From NCBI GenBank assembly GCA_021397835.1, contig JAJFZO010000230.1:963001-1027000 (forward strand): a DNA stretch of 64,000 bases, written 5' to 3'. Positions 13,791-28,900 of the stretch are shown piece after piece. Each line of letters begins with the position of its first letter. The stretch's first letter is position 1. The position numbers and the translations under genes are program-made. The notes beneath the pieces are model-generated. The model was given only the letters and a program-made list of their open reading frames with translations. It searched no databases and had not been told where the DNA came from. This DNA is from Moringa oleifera. Taxonomy: Eukaryota; Streptophyta; Magnoliopsida; Brassicales; Moringaceae.

Positions 13791-14165
13791 CAAAGTTGTT
13801 GCTTACAATACCCTCTTGGCAATTTATAAAGTAATCAAATTAAGTAAATAAGCAAATAAACAGAATAGAGGCATCTACCTTCTCCTGAGACCCAAATTTC
13901 TCGTAATTATTTCAAATCTCTCTACAGACCGACTTCGCTTCGAAGCAAATTCTCTCTCCAACTTTGATGAAGACAACAAGGTGGTTAAATCATTACAAAT
14001 GGCTTAATCGGCCATGGATTATTGGAAATCCTCCTTGCACAGCTAGCTTATCCACGGCTCGTTCAACATGCGGACATCTCTACTCAACGAAGGCATACTC
14101 TAGGCTCTTATGTTGCTCGGTTTCTCCTCTGTGTAGTGGCAAAACAAACGCATACAAGACCAAAT

Positions 14166-17100
14166 ATGGCTTGGCTTCTTCTTCTTATTGTGTTGCAAAG
14201 ATGGTCTGTTATAAGTTGGGCTTCCTTGTCAAGACAAGAAGCAAACACGTATGCATCAGCAATAGGAGATCCTGGTATGAAGAGTCCCCATGTCAGAGTG
14301 GCAATGGAAGCTTGGAATTTCTGCAATGAAGTTGGAATGGAAGCACCCAGAATGGGCAGCCCCAGATGGGCTGATTGTGCTGATTTGCACTGCCCCCTCA
14401 TCAGTGGTAATCCATCATGGATGTTGTCATTCTCAGTTTGTTTTAATGTTACCAATATCTGTGTGTGTGTGTTTTACTTCGTTGCCCTGTATATGTGCGG
14501 AAAGTTGTTTTGTTTTTTCTTTTCCTTTACAAGCAGGAGAGCTTTTTGAATCTTCCATCTGAAAGGAATTTGAACAATTGGATTAACCTTATACATTTTA
14601 TGTTACTTTCATGAGAACACATGTAGGTTTGATGTAAAATTGGCTGTTCTGATTACTTTTCTTAAAAAATAATCATTAAGGAATGAATCTGTCTCGGGTG
14701 AGAGACTCCCTAACTGACTTTTTTCTATGAATTGAGCTCTGATTCATCCTATGCTTAATTATCTCTGAGGACTATGACAATATTTGGTTTCTTTACTGAT
14801 TTCATTCTGATGATCCTTTCTTTCTAATTTTGAAATAAAAAATTTGATCCTCTGACCAAAATAATAATAATAATGCAACAACTTAACAGTATATTTCCCT
14901 TCTTATTTCCTAAATTTCGAAGAATAGAAAAATGATTTGAACTTTTTTTTTTCTATAAATAGAAATGATTTCAATTACTAGTTAATCAGAGTAGTATCAA
15001 TTACTCTAAACAATGGTAGGAACATCATCCTTTCTCCTGTAGATTTTGTTACAATGAAAATTTGCTTTATTTTTCTTTCATTTTCACAAAATCTGATGGC
15101 ACTGCTCTCATCCAACTCAAAAGTGTATAAGCGATATTTCTAAATTCAGATGCCTCTTTTTATTTTTGTTGACTGCTTTTCTTTTCATAAAATTTCATGT
15201 TACCATGTTTAGAACCATGAAGCTAGTTTTGTGATTCAACCTCCAGATCCTCTAGGTTGCAGGCTTGTGAGTAATGACAGCAAATGTGAAGTCCATCACA
15301 AGGTAAACGAATCTGACAACAGTTTAAGTACAGGTAATAAGTTTCCTGTACCGGGTTTTGTATCCTATGCAGACCCCGACCTGTTTGCAATGGAAAAGGA
15401 ACTATATCTTGCTTTTTTATGTGAGATGAATGAATATGGAAAACCATGGCAATTTTGGATGATTATGTTGAAAAATGGGAACTTTGACAAGAACACTACC
15501 CTTTGTCCTGAAAATGGGAAAAGGGTTAGTAAGATAGTAACAGACCGAAATTTTCCATGTTTTGGCCAAGGGTGCATGAATCAGCCCCTTATATATCATA
15601 ATTACTCGAGGCTTGTTTATTCTGGAGACCAAATGGTATCTTTAACTGGAGGATTCAATGGGACTTATGACCTTGATGCTGACTTGAGAAAAGGTGTGGG
15701 AAAGAACTCCTTCTTTTCAGTTTCATGGCACAAGAACATAAGCACTGGGAGTTGGGTTTTCTCACATGTGTTGGCAACATCTGCCAAGTATCCATGGCTC
15801 ATGTTGTATCTTCGCGCAGATGCAACAGAAGGATTTAATGGTGGTTACCACTACAATGGACGTGGCATCATGAGAAAGGTTTGTTCTTTGTATTTGCTTT
15901 TGATTTGCAATCTATATATTTTCCTTTGATGTGATTTATATATTTTCGGTATGTCATGTTTACTATGTTGCTATCTCTCAAATCGAAATTCAATCTGTAG
16001 AAAATAAAATTTCTGCAAAATATATTTTCTATTGTTCTTATACTGTTAAGGAACTGGAATCTCTATCATGAGTAGATTCCTTAATTTCCATTATTCTTGT
16101 TTACCTCTTCAAATCACAGCGCCAAAGCATGACATATTTGAATTTAATTTGTTCACTCAGTTGCCAGAGTCTCCAAATTTTAAGGTAAAATTGACACTTG
16201 CTGTCAAACGTGGGGGAGGAATCAACAGTCAATTTTATCTCATTGATATTGGAAGTTGTTGGAAGAACAATGGAGATCCATGTGATGGTGATGTTTTAAC
16301 AGATGTGACTCGATACAGCGAAATGATAATTAATCCAGCCACTACCAGCTGGTGCCGCCCAGACAATTTAGCTTCCTGCCCGCCTTACCATGTTAGTCCT
16401 AGTGGTGATGTAATATATAGAAATGAGACTGCTAAGTTTCCCTATTCTGCTTACCACCTCTACTGTAGTCCAGGGAATGCCAAATATTTGGAGAAACCAT
16501 ATGATATTTGTGACCCATATAGTAATCCACAAGCACAAGAATTGGTACAAATTCTTCCACATTCTGAATGGTCTGTGCATGGCTATCCAGAAAAGCAAGG
16601 AGATGGATGGATTGGGGATCCTCGAACTTGGGAACTTGATACAGGTGCCCTTTCCGGTCGTTTATACTTTTACCAGGTAATTTTCTTCCATCGACTAAGG
16701 TATCATCCGGAAACTCTCTCTCTCTCTCTCTCTCTGGGGCATGTCACCTGATAAATTTTCTGAACTTTGTGTGAGGCATGACTTGTATGTCAAGCAATAG
16801 TCCATTTTCATTATTTATGGGTTTTATCGTATCACATTAATGATCACCTTTATGAAAATAAGCTGAGGCTGTGCCTCGGTGTGATATGTAGTTCAAAAGC
16901 TGTTAGAGAACATCATATGTGATGTCTTATTAAAGCTAATATACGGTATTGAGGTCTCCTTTGAAATTATAAATATATGAGATACTAACTCATTACCCTT
17001 GTTTAACTGAACTCCTGTGCTTAGGATATGCATGGTTGAGAATATAGTACATTGCATATAAACCTAATCTAAAAATCTTGCTATGGTGCACGGAAAAGTT

Positions 17101-18213
17101 TTTGAAGAAAACATAATTTTTGCTTATATCCTAGGACAGATATTCAAAAACACTTAGTTGCTATGAATTTTGTTGACTATGTGGTTAACTAGTGTTACCA
17201 TGTATTTACAATATGGAGACAAAGAGTTCTCAGTCTTGGATGTAGTTTTCCAGTCTTGTACGTTGCTATGTATATTTTCATGGACAAAATTTTTTGTTAA
17301 ATAATGATGGAAGGAAAAGCCTAAGTGTATGGTGCACAATAAGCAAAATCATGAGACTTAAAACAGCCAAAGTAAGTCCTTACAGATTACGAAGGGATAT
17401 TGAAACTTATAAATGGCATTGAGTCTGTGATCTTATTAATATTTCTGCTTTGCAATCAGATGCTGCTATTCTTCAAAGTTGTTTTCTTTACCCCTTGCAA
17501 GCGCTTTATAGCACGATATAAGAACCTGAATTTAACCAACTCCATTTTCCTGGTTGCTGGGAAGTTCATACTTAGTACTGCAAGCTCACCCTACTTTGTT
17601 AAGTCAACATGTCCAGAGCCACTTGGAAATGAAAAGACAATGGTTCTCTTACTCTGGTTACGATTCAGATTTATTTATCTTTCAACCCGAAATTATCCAC
17701 TTGGCAAATTATCCATCACTCTTTAGTCTACTTAGATCCTGCTTTGTGTAAACAAAGGCGAGAGTTGCCATTGTAGAACAGTTATCCAAGTTGAGAACTA
17801 AGCTTCTGGATCGTTTTGACATGTACCTAGGATCATGAACTATGCTTCACCTTGTTACTGGTGATGGCAATGTATTTGGGTTGTCTTCATTTGAGGTGCT
17901 CAGTTAGCAAGTTCTTTTCTTAATTGATTTACTTTCCCGCAGAAGCTGGGTTAAACTTAGCCAGCTTATATGTAACCTATTGAAAGAAAGATGATCAAAA
18001 AGTTACCCTGGCTTGTGTAAAGATAAAGAGATTCATTACTGTTATGCCATGCAGGACCCAGGAACCAAGCCAGCAAGGCGAGTGTGGTCTTCAATCAATG
18101 TTGGTACAGAAATATATGTCAGCAGGACCAGGCAAACTGCAGAATGGACTGTGAGTGATTTTGATGTACTTGTTCCAGAAGATGCTACTCCTGGTGATCA
18201 TAACTCTTACTAA
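14166..18213 (+). CDS. Conserved secreted plant protein of unknown function (probably DUF7705 family)
   Basis: Proposed exons are 14166-14406, 15213-15878, 16161-16676 and 18055-18213, giving about 525 residues. The start chosen is the ATG at 14166 because it opens a clear signal peptide (MAWLLLLIVLQRW, cleavage near ISWA); an in-frame upstream ATG at 14022 would bury it. The mature part is rich in Cys and has at least six N-glycosylation sequons (NES, NTT, NYS, NGT, NIS, NET), which supports passage through the secretory pathway. Conserved-looking segments include GSCWKNNGDPCDGDVLTDVT and SWCRPDNLASCPPYH. I recognise the sequence type as a plant-wide family without known function and believe it is labelled DUF7705; that name is from memory. 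Exons 2-4 join cleanly in phase 0. Exon 1 does not match in phase if its donor is at 14407. A donor at 14437, an acceptor inside exon 2 (after 15222) or a missed small exon would fix this. Confidence 0.82.
16716..16735. repeat. (CT)n microsatellite in intron 3
   Basis: About ten CT units lie 40 bp inside the third intron of the secreted-protein gene. It forms a local pyrimidine tract but no splice acceptor follows it. Confidence 0.85.
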
Positions 18214-19427
18214 ACTTTTGCAAGAAGTATGCTGGAATATAATGTGGTGAAAGAACAAGTGAAGCCAGGTAGATTCATGTGAATGTCTTTAAGATCTGTG
18301 TCAAAATTAGCATATCCTTTTCTTGAAACTGAAGGCCCTCCTCTCGGTTCTATCTCTTCCTCGCCAATGGAAAGGTAGACACCTTCATGACATCATTTCT
18401 CTTTCTGGAATTACATGTCATTCACTTTTCTGTTCTGTTACCAAGGAATTTAGGAGAAAAGAAACAAATGTATGGGTAGGAAAGCTGCATTGTTTTGAGA
18501 AGTAAATCACTTAAGTAACTATGCAGAAGTACTATATTAGGACATGAGGACATTGATTATGAATCTTATATTAAGAATTGAACTTTACCTAGCCTTCAGC
18601 AGTGACTGGAATTGCAGGACAAGACCTCCATCAGGGGGTTGAGTTTCTACTCCAAACAATTGGGTCTTGGGCTTTTCACAGGGAGTGTCTGGGTGTTTGG
18701 CTAAACTGATTCATTCTACCTAATCTAAGGGTTTGACTTCACTTACTTGATTCAAACAACCCAATTGATCTATTCTATGAATGCATCCTCACGCATTTTG
18801 GATGCTCTGTAGCTGATATAACTCAACTTATTGATGTCAACTCAATAGGCAATTTAACAATCCCCCAAGTTAGGTCCAAGCCTGCAAGAACACTAAGGTT
18901 AAGACTTTTTCATAACTCTGAATTAGTTTGTCTTTCATGTTTGTGAATTATCATTCAATAATTACATGAACTTTTATATTAGTAAGTATTAATTTGATAC
19001 ATTTGTTTCTCATTGTAATTATGCAAATGGTAATTTATCTTAGTTGGGATTTATATGTAATTTTTGTTAGTGTAAAACACCACTTGGATGAAACCTCAAT
19101 ACAAGGGGAGTAGCCCAGTAATAGACACGTGCGCTTCACGTGCCACACTGACTTTTTGGTTACCAAAATTTAATCAATGAATAAACAATACACTGAAATA
19201 AAATGAGCTAATAATAAACACATTCAAAACAGGGAAGGCTAGAAATGCAAACATGAATGTCAAACACCAAGTGAAATGGCAGAGCAAACACAGGATTCTA
19301 TTAATGATATTCCAATTTTACCCTAAACTTCATACTGTAAGACAACGGGCTACTCAGGAAATTTAAGTGTTGAATGAAACATCAAAGACAATTTAACTGC
19401 CAATGATCATCTCCTGAAAAACAGAAG
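18214..19427. other. Intergenic region between two convergent genes
   Basis: This holds the 3' untranslated regions of the secreted-protein gene (from the left) and the oxophytodienoate reductase gene (from the right). No other coding frame is convincing. Two CACGTG palindromes occur at 19126-19131 and 19137-19142. Confidence 0.6.
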
Positions 19428-22169
<2,742 letters not shown>

Positions 22170-22240
22170 CAGTACCTTGGTGAGAAATCTTTTTTCTTTT
22201 CTAGCAAAATAGGATTGAGGAAGCTTCAAACATAAATGGG

Positions 22241-22248
22241 TATTTATA
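22241..22248 (-). promoter_or_regulatory. TATA box of the OPR gene
   Basis: On the minus strand the sequence reads CTATAAATACC, 72-80 bp before the start codon at 22169. Position and sequence fit a plant TATA box, giving a short 5' leader. Confidence 0.65.
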
Positions 22249-22309
22249 GACGGACAGAGGAGTCCCATGGAGACAGCACCACAAATATCAAATTGTAGCC
22301 GACGCCTGA

Positions 22310-22317
22310 TGACGTCT
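22310..22317 (-). promoter_or_regulatory. TGACG-type bZIP site upstream of OPR
   Basis: TGACGTCT (core GACGTC) lies about 140 bp upstream of the OPR start and about 60 bp upstream of the TATA box. TGACG is the recognition core of TGA bZIP factors, which are known to mediate oxylipin and xenobiotic induction of type I OPR genes in Arabidopsis. Only one clear core is present, so a classical two-site as-1 element is not claimed. Confidence 0.4.
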
Positions 22318-22403
22318 GCCCGTGCGTGGCAACAATTTGGGTCTCACTCAGGCCAGCCTGCTACCATCCGCTATTTGACCAGCCTCCTTCTTTCTTGGAA
22401 TTT

Positions 22404-22446
22404 CACAGAGAGAGAAAGAGGGAGAGAGAGAAGAGAGAGAGAAGTA
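22404..22446. repeat. GA-rich microsatellite upstream of OPR
   Basis: An interrupted run of GAGA units lies roughly 235-275 bp upstream of the OPR start codon. GAGA tracts are common in plant promoters, but no function can be read from this one. Confidence 0.8.
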
Positions 22447-22600
22447 TCAGTCGGCTGGTGGGCTTCAATTTCCAGACAAAAACAAGTGGTGGGCTTAACA
22501 AGTAATTTTATTCCTGTCTGGGTTTTAAAAAACAAATAAAATAAATATAATATTAATTTTTTCAAAATAAAAATATGGAAATACAAACTTTGCCTTCTTA

Positions 22601-23682
22601 GGCCATCTCCAACCCAATACACTAAATTTAACATCCAATTTGGTGTTAAAAAAGAATTTTTTTAGAATATTTCAACACCAAATTTTTTTCATCTTCAATC
22701 CATTTACACGAAATTGGTGTTATAATATTATTTTAATAATATAAATAATAATTATTAATAAAATATTTATAAATATTAATTAATTTATAAATATTTTTAA
22801 AATAATTAATATAATTTAAAATTTTTATTTTTATTTATATGTTTTTAGAAAATTAATATTATATAATAAATTATAATTTTCAGTAATTATGAAATTAATA
22901 ATTTATTAATTAAATTTCATAAAAATATCCGATATTACGTGAAGTTATTCGAAATGAGCAAATGAAAATTTATGCGAAACGAGGTTGAAATCACCAATCT
23001 GAAGGAGTTAGTTGATCATTTAATTATTTTGATCAATATTTTGGTGGTGTAGGGAAAAGTGGAGATGACTTTCCCACATTTTAAATAGTTTTAAAGTTAG
23101 TTTATTATTGTTAAAGTATTTTAATTTTAATTAATGTTGTAATTTCAGTTTAAGTTGTAATCGTTAATGTGTTGTTATATTTATTGTACTGTGTTATCAA
23201 TTGAAAAAAATTTATTTTTATCATATTCATGCAAAAAATTAAATTATATCATAAATTATAAATTATTTTAAATTTTCATATATTTTTAAATAATAATGTT
23301 AATAATATATATATTTTATTATTAATTAAATAAATTATTATTATTATTAATTTAAATAAAACAAAATTATATATTGAATATTGGTCTTATTTTGAAGATC
23401 TTGATGAGATATTCTTAATGATATAATTTTTTTCTAATAATATCATATATTTATTAAATTATTAATAAAAAATATATTTGATTTAAAACCTTTAAAAAAG
23501 TAATTTATAAAAAAAATTATTTCAACATTTCACCAATTTGGTGCAGCTACAGTATTGCACCAAATTTGATGCAGCACTGTAGCTGCACCAAATTGGTGAA
23601 ACCAATTTACCGTCTCGTTGGAGACGGTTTCACTAAACTTTTGACGGCAAAATGACATTTTACCGTCTCGTTGGAGACGGCC
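22601..23682. mobile_element. 1082-bp PIF/Harbinger-like non-autonomous element
   Basis: The ends are inverted: GGCCATCTCCAAC at 22601 and GTTGGAGACGGCC ending at 23682. They are flanked by TTA at 22598-22600 and TTA at 23683-23685. A 3-bp TTA target duplication with termini starting GG fits the PIF/Harbinger superfamily. The right end has an internal copy of its terminal sequence (CGTCTCGTTGGAGACGG at about 23611-23630 and again at 23663-23680). It also has a perfect 23-bp inverted repeat, 23531-23553 against 23576-23598. No transposase frame remains; a short stretch near 22930-23050 may be a leftover of an internal coding region. It lies about 430 bp upstream of the OPR start codon. Confidence 0.8.
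23531..23598. repeat. Perfect 23-bp hairpin inside the TIR element
   Basis: Positions 23531-23553 and 23576-23598 are exact reverse complements separated by a 22-nt loop. The stem begins CACCAATTTGGTG. It lies within the right subterminal part of the Harbinger-like element. Confidence 0.93.
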
Positions 23683-23689
23683 TTAACAG

Positions 23690-24440
23690 CTATCGGCTGG
23701 CAGCCCACCCAATCAAGCTGATTAAGTGGAAAAAGAAAAAAACTTCATTTTAAGCTGTATTGATAAAAATATTTAACATTTTTATAGATATAAGAAATTT
23801 AAATTATTTTTAAAAATTAAAATTTCAAACACTAAAAATGTAATGTGAAAATTTTTTATATTGTTAAAAATTTAAATATTCATAAAAAATGCTTTCTTAG
23901 TCTTAATTGTTCAAAATTGAAAAATTAATTCAAAATCAAGCATAAAATTTATTTGATTTATTTTTAGATATTTAAAAACGAAATTATTTTAATTATTTTA
24001 TAATTTTTAAAATTAAAATTAATTTATATCAAATTAAAAAAGCAAATGTGTAACTAATTTAATTGGTACATTAGCATTTAAATTGAAAAGTTAGTCTATT
24101 GTAGAGTTTTTTTATATTTTCTTAAATTTTATTATGTAAAACAACAGGATAAATATTTAAAAAATACATAAAGTATACATAATTTCTAATTTGAAACTAT
24201 GAATTATTAATTGATCCAACTATACCCTATTGTTTATTATTAAAAATTAATAATATTTTTGTTATTAAAATATTTTAAAAATAATTTAAATATATTTTAT
24301 ATTTTATTTAAAGTCTATTTTTTGAATTTTAAATAATTATTTGACTAACAAGTTATTTGTTATGAATTTTTTAAATTTAAATTTTAACTTTAATGATTAT
24401 AAAAATTTAATAATATTTTTTTATTAAAATATCTTTAAAA
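23690..24440. repeat. AT-rich dispersed repeat
   Basis: Long AT-rich, codon-free sequence. The part from about 24237 shares an ordered series of words with 58245-58400 (AATAATATTTTT, TTAATCAAATAAA, TTTAAATAATxxTTTGA, TAACxAxTTATTT), which suggests a shared repeat family. Confidence 0.5.
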
Positions 24441-25319
24441 TTAATCAAATAAAGTTGAAGTATTAATGCGATGGATCCTAAAAGTATATTGCTACTTTGA
24501 TTACGGACTCTTTCATAGCTATCTTTAAGAATCATTCGATGTACTCGAATTCCTAACTAGACTTTTTCTTATCTTCTTGACCTATCATTTCCCATAAATA
24601 ATTCAATTTGGATAGTCCATTTATCCTTATGGTTATCTTCACTTCTAAAGGTGGATTCATCCTAAATCCAGATTCTTGATTATCTCTCTCATTCCTTTGT
24701 ACATCCTCAAACCAATATTAATGAACCTCATCTATTCTAACCATGGTTAATATGATCTCCAAGGATAAAGAATAATGAAAGATGAATTTCTAGTTGATTT
24801 GGAATGACGTAACAAAAAATAAAAATATGACCTCATTCATGTCTTACATAGGGTTCAAGGGGTTTTAATTCTAACCATGACTTTATCTCAAGCTATCTAC
24901 ATGCTAGGCTATGTATGGTAAGCTAGTCTTCTAAATGGTCCCAGACTGTTCTTCATTGGACTAGTGAGGCACCTAAGAAGACCATCAGTACTATAGAAGC
25001 AAGTAGCTATTGAGAAGTAACAAGGTATTCTGAGTTCGAATTTGAATGAGATATTTCACCAGCTCTTATGGAAGAAAAGTATCTTCATGAAATCATGACT
25101 ACACATCTCTCATAAAAGTGAAGCTCGTGTTCTAGAGGCCATGATGTTTTGCATAATGAAGCATATGAGAGGTTATCTATCTAAAACAAATATCAAAGTG
25201 ATTAACAACTATCGAATATTCAATGAACAAGATAAGAAACCTTAGGAAAATATTAAGGCAACTCTTTCCTAGTCTAACTTTTTAAGACCAAACCAAAGAT
25301 TTTAGGTATCATCCCTAAT
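24441..25319. other. No gene recognised
   Basis: All frames contain frequent stops and I recognise no family. It borders the LTR-like leader that follows and may belong to the same old element. Confidence 0.4.
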
Positions 25320-25640
25320 GGAGTTGCCAACTGTCATAATCAATGTCTTGGCTAAGGTAAACCTTGAACGTAAGAAAAAAACCTATGAGTCGCCACCAAC
25401 CATCTAAGGTGTGGTTGGTCACTATTTAAAACAAAGGCTTATTGGTGTTCCTTTATTTTCAGAGAAAATGGGTTTTGGAGTTGGTTATACCCTGAGAAGG
25501 ATTAGCACTTCAAAACACTCATAATTAATATCGAGTTGCCTTTGCTATAACTTCTAGGGTTTCATCAATGCAACATATAAGAATAAGGGTATTTTCAAGA
25601 TGGGCTTTAAGACTTCCATAATTGTTCTATCTCGTTGCCC
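25320..25640 (+). mobile_element. Leader remnant of a Tat/Ogre-like gypsy element
   Basis: The segment carries, in order, GAGTTGCCAACTGTCATAA, ATGAGTCGCCACCAACC, GTGTGGTTGGTCAC, GGAGTTGGTTATACCCTGAG and GATTAGCAC. This succession (gagtcgccacc ... ggttatgc ... aaggtattagcacc) is familiar from the untranslated leader of Tat-lineage gypsy retrotransposons in many dicots. The match is from memory. No coding domains follow. Confidence 0.42.
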
Positions 25641-27100
25641 TTAAAAGAAAATTTTTATGAGAATTTAAGAACTTTACACTTGTTCCATTCCTTTACTTCT
25701 TAAAATAAGGGGTTGTTATATATATAGTTTAAAAAAAAATTCCTTCAAACAATAACAAGAAGTAAGATAACATTGCACATTTATTAGAATACAAAATTAT
25801 TCATAAAACTTTTTATCCTTCACTGAGTTGAGCCCATTCTTAACTAAACCTGGGCTAACCGACCATTCATCTAGGCTGAACACTGTCAGCTCATCCCAGA
25901 TTTGTTATTAAGCCTAGAACTCTTCACATTATTTCTTTTTAACCCTTCAACCATGAATCTGAACCCTAATATACAACAATTTTTTTCTCACTTTAACAAA
26001 CTTATTTCTCCATAAATTTGGCTTATCTTATAGGCTTTTACGCTCATCCATTTGCAAAAGTACTGACAATATAATATTAAGACTTTAATGAGCTCAATTT
26101 TGAGCTTTGTTTCTCAAAATATCATTGACTATATGATATCTGATCCCATATTCATTAACTTCCTTAAAGATCAAGATTGATCTTTCCATCTTCTCCTAAC
26201 AATTGTATATATGAACTCTATAGTATCATTACTAAATTATGTCCATATTACATATCTAAAATAATAAGAAATATCATATGAATGAAAATTTTTCAATAAT
26301 TTAATGAATAATGTCTAAGAAAATATAATGATAACATTGAGTCTTGTTTCCATTATTTTGATTACACGGATTTTTTAACTCAAATATATCCACATTCGAG
26401 CATCAGATCGAAAAACATTTAAAAGGTCAATTTTCCTAGATTTTCATAATTTTAAAGAGCTCAAAAAGCTTGGCTGGCTATCGAACTATGTTTCAAACAC
26501 TACTTAGCGTTTCGTTTTTATTTATACTCATGTAGAAATCTAAATCTAACCTCAAACAAATTTTGAAATAAGAAAGAATCAATCGATTCAATGAAAACTT
26601 TGAAAACATGATAGATTTTTTATTACGATGCTCAAAACAACACAAGAAAAATGATCTACTCAACGATTGGAACCAAAATGTCATCATCTTTATGGTCGAT
26701 AGTACCGCTCAAGCAATAGCACTGCTTGACAATTGATAGTGTCACCTATCTCTCTTTTTTTTTTTCTTTCTCTCACTTTCATGCTATCTCATTTTTTTAG
26801 ACCTTAAATTTGATTTATGTCTAGAATATGGTTAACCTAAAAGCCATTTAAATATTTATTTTTTATTATCTTTTTACGAAAAACATGAATTACTAATTCA
26901 GGTATACTTTCTAGTTCATATATGCGATGTATATGTGTGCATTCATCTATCTTATTTCACGCATACTAAAGCATTTTACATAATATGAGATTCTTATATC
27001 TATCTTAGACTTAATCTCCTTTTTCATCACTTGATTTCACGTTCTTGATCCTTAGCTTTCTTGCTCATGATTTTGCTTCTTTAACACTTGAAAAGCTACA
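25641..27100. other. No gene recognised
   Basis: Stops occur in every frame, and the single 64-codon minus-strand frame (26687-26493) is low complexity. No RNA gene or TE terminus was seen. Confidence 0.4.
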
Positions 27101-28900
27101 TAACTAGCAACCCATTAATTCTCAAATTGATTGTGATTTTTTTTTTCACAACTCTCACAAGAATAGAATACGTGTTAAGTGATAAGTGGATCCTCATATC
27201 TAGTTATCATGCTTTGGGATTGAGTAATACAAAACTAAATATCACTGGTATTTTAACCTAATTTTATTTATAAATTCAAATGTTGATTTAGTGTAATGAA
27301 ATAAAATAAAGCAAAAGATAAAGATGTCAAATCAAGGAAAAGTAAGCAAGATGATAAAGGTACAAGTGTAATTCTTATGAAAAAAATGTATCAAAGGATT
27401 GATTCATTTAATTTTTTAAGCGTTAGTTGATTAATTTGAGTTATTTTATTTGCTCTCTTTTTTTTCTCAGTTTTGAATCAAGAGATCTATTTTTATCTTA
27501 AATTAAGAGCTTAAGTATCTCTCGATATTAAAGGAGCAAAGATTCACACAACCTTAAAGCCTTATCTGTATTAATATTTATCAACTCTCATAAATCCAGG
27601 TTATCTTTTGTCCTCATTACCCTTCTAGGTTTTCATGAGTAATTTATGTTTGCTTAAAATTAAGGTCTTAAATATATCTTGATATCAAAGGGCTGAAGAG
27701 TCATAACTCCCCTAAGTTTTACCCGTTATTGACTGCCTAAACCCTAAGTATCTCAAAATATCATAAAGCATAAACTATGGTTGGCCTATACATGAACCTT
27801 AGGTTACTTCTTCTAGGTCTAAAGCCCTTTATCCTTCAAATATCTTAATTTATGTCTTCTTAACATGCTAAAATGGACTACTATAAAAATCTCACCTCAA
27901 TGGTATTGCACGAGCATTAAGTATATTTCAATATAATAAGACTTAATAATGCATAAGCCTATACCTAATTTAGGGTTACCCCTTTCAATAAAATATTGGT
28001 CTAACATTGATTTCATTAAACTATATTCAAACATAGATAAGAAGCAATTATAAGACAAGCATAAGTGAGAAAGTTGATATTATTAATAAGAATAAATCAA
28101 CCAAATACTTGTTTCATTAAACTATATCAATCCCTAAGTACATAGACTTAAGTCCTCATGTTGAAGTCATAATCATAACTATGTTTAAATAATATTTAAT
28201 GAACATATTAAAAACAATTAACAATAAGATAAAGGAGAAACTATGAAACTAGGGATAAAAGGACACCCCTCAAGCCAAATGTACTAACATTTTCTTAGGC
28301 TTTCTTTTTCAATGCAGCTCTGATACTAGTTCTTCCTTCAATTTTGTCCTCTTTCCTTGAATTTTATTAAATATTTTTCTCAAAATCCTTCTCTAATGTT
28401 GTTTTAAGTCCCCAAAAGAGTGTTCTCCTAATTCTCATCCCAAGAAAATCCAAAACCTCCCTCAATGATGGTTGCACCTTTCCTATTTATACTCAATCTC
28501 CTTTGTCCTAATATTATTGAGCAAATGACTCTTAGTATAGTTTGAAGAAATAGACTTACGATGTGCACAAGATCACTATAGAGAGTAGCTATTACCTCGT
28601 TGATGCTTTATTTTCTCACAACAGCGAAAATTTACTTTGTTGGGATGAGTGATCTTTACTCGATGCTAAATCTTCAAAAATTCTTAACACTAAAGTTGTA
28701 CCCTATCTTTCAAATTTTGAACACTTCTTGAATCAACTTAGTTAGGGCTCAAATAAAGGAGATATACTCGAAAAACTGCAACAACATCATTTTGCCTTGT
28801 TTTTACTTGTTTTGCTTCCATTTGTGCTTCAATACCTATTTTTACAATAATCCACATGAAAAAACACATAAAAGCACAAAAGAAGTTTTAAATCATTATA
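27101..28900 (-). mobile_element. Probable old LTR-type sequence
   Basis: There is no coding potential. A phrase of the form TTAAGTATxTCxxxATATxAA recurs near 27510, 27665, 27745 and 27915, followed by words such as AAAGCATAA and CCTTAGG. Such wordy, non-coding sequence is typical of long LTRs of Tat-like gypsy elements, here apparently reversed. No paired copy or terminal TG...CA boundary was found. Confidence 0.3.

Noticed and set aside
14108..14455. 115-codon frame on the minus strand
   Set aside because: Lies opposite the signal-peptide exon of the secreted-protein gene, which has better support.
15231..15929. Treating the secreted-protein gene as a neprosin-type (DUF239) protein
   Set aside because: First considered from length and context, but the conserved neprosin blocks are absent and the sequence fits a different unnamed family.
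17400..17751. 108- and 65-codon frames within intron 3 of the secreted-protein gene
   Set aside because: No family resemblance, and flanking exons 3 and 4 join in phase without them.
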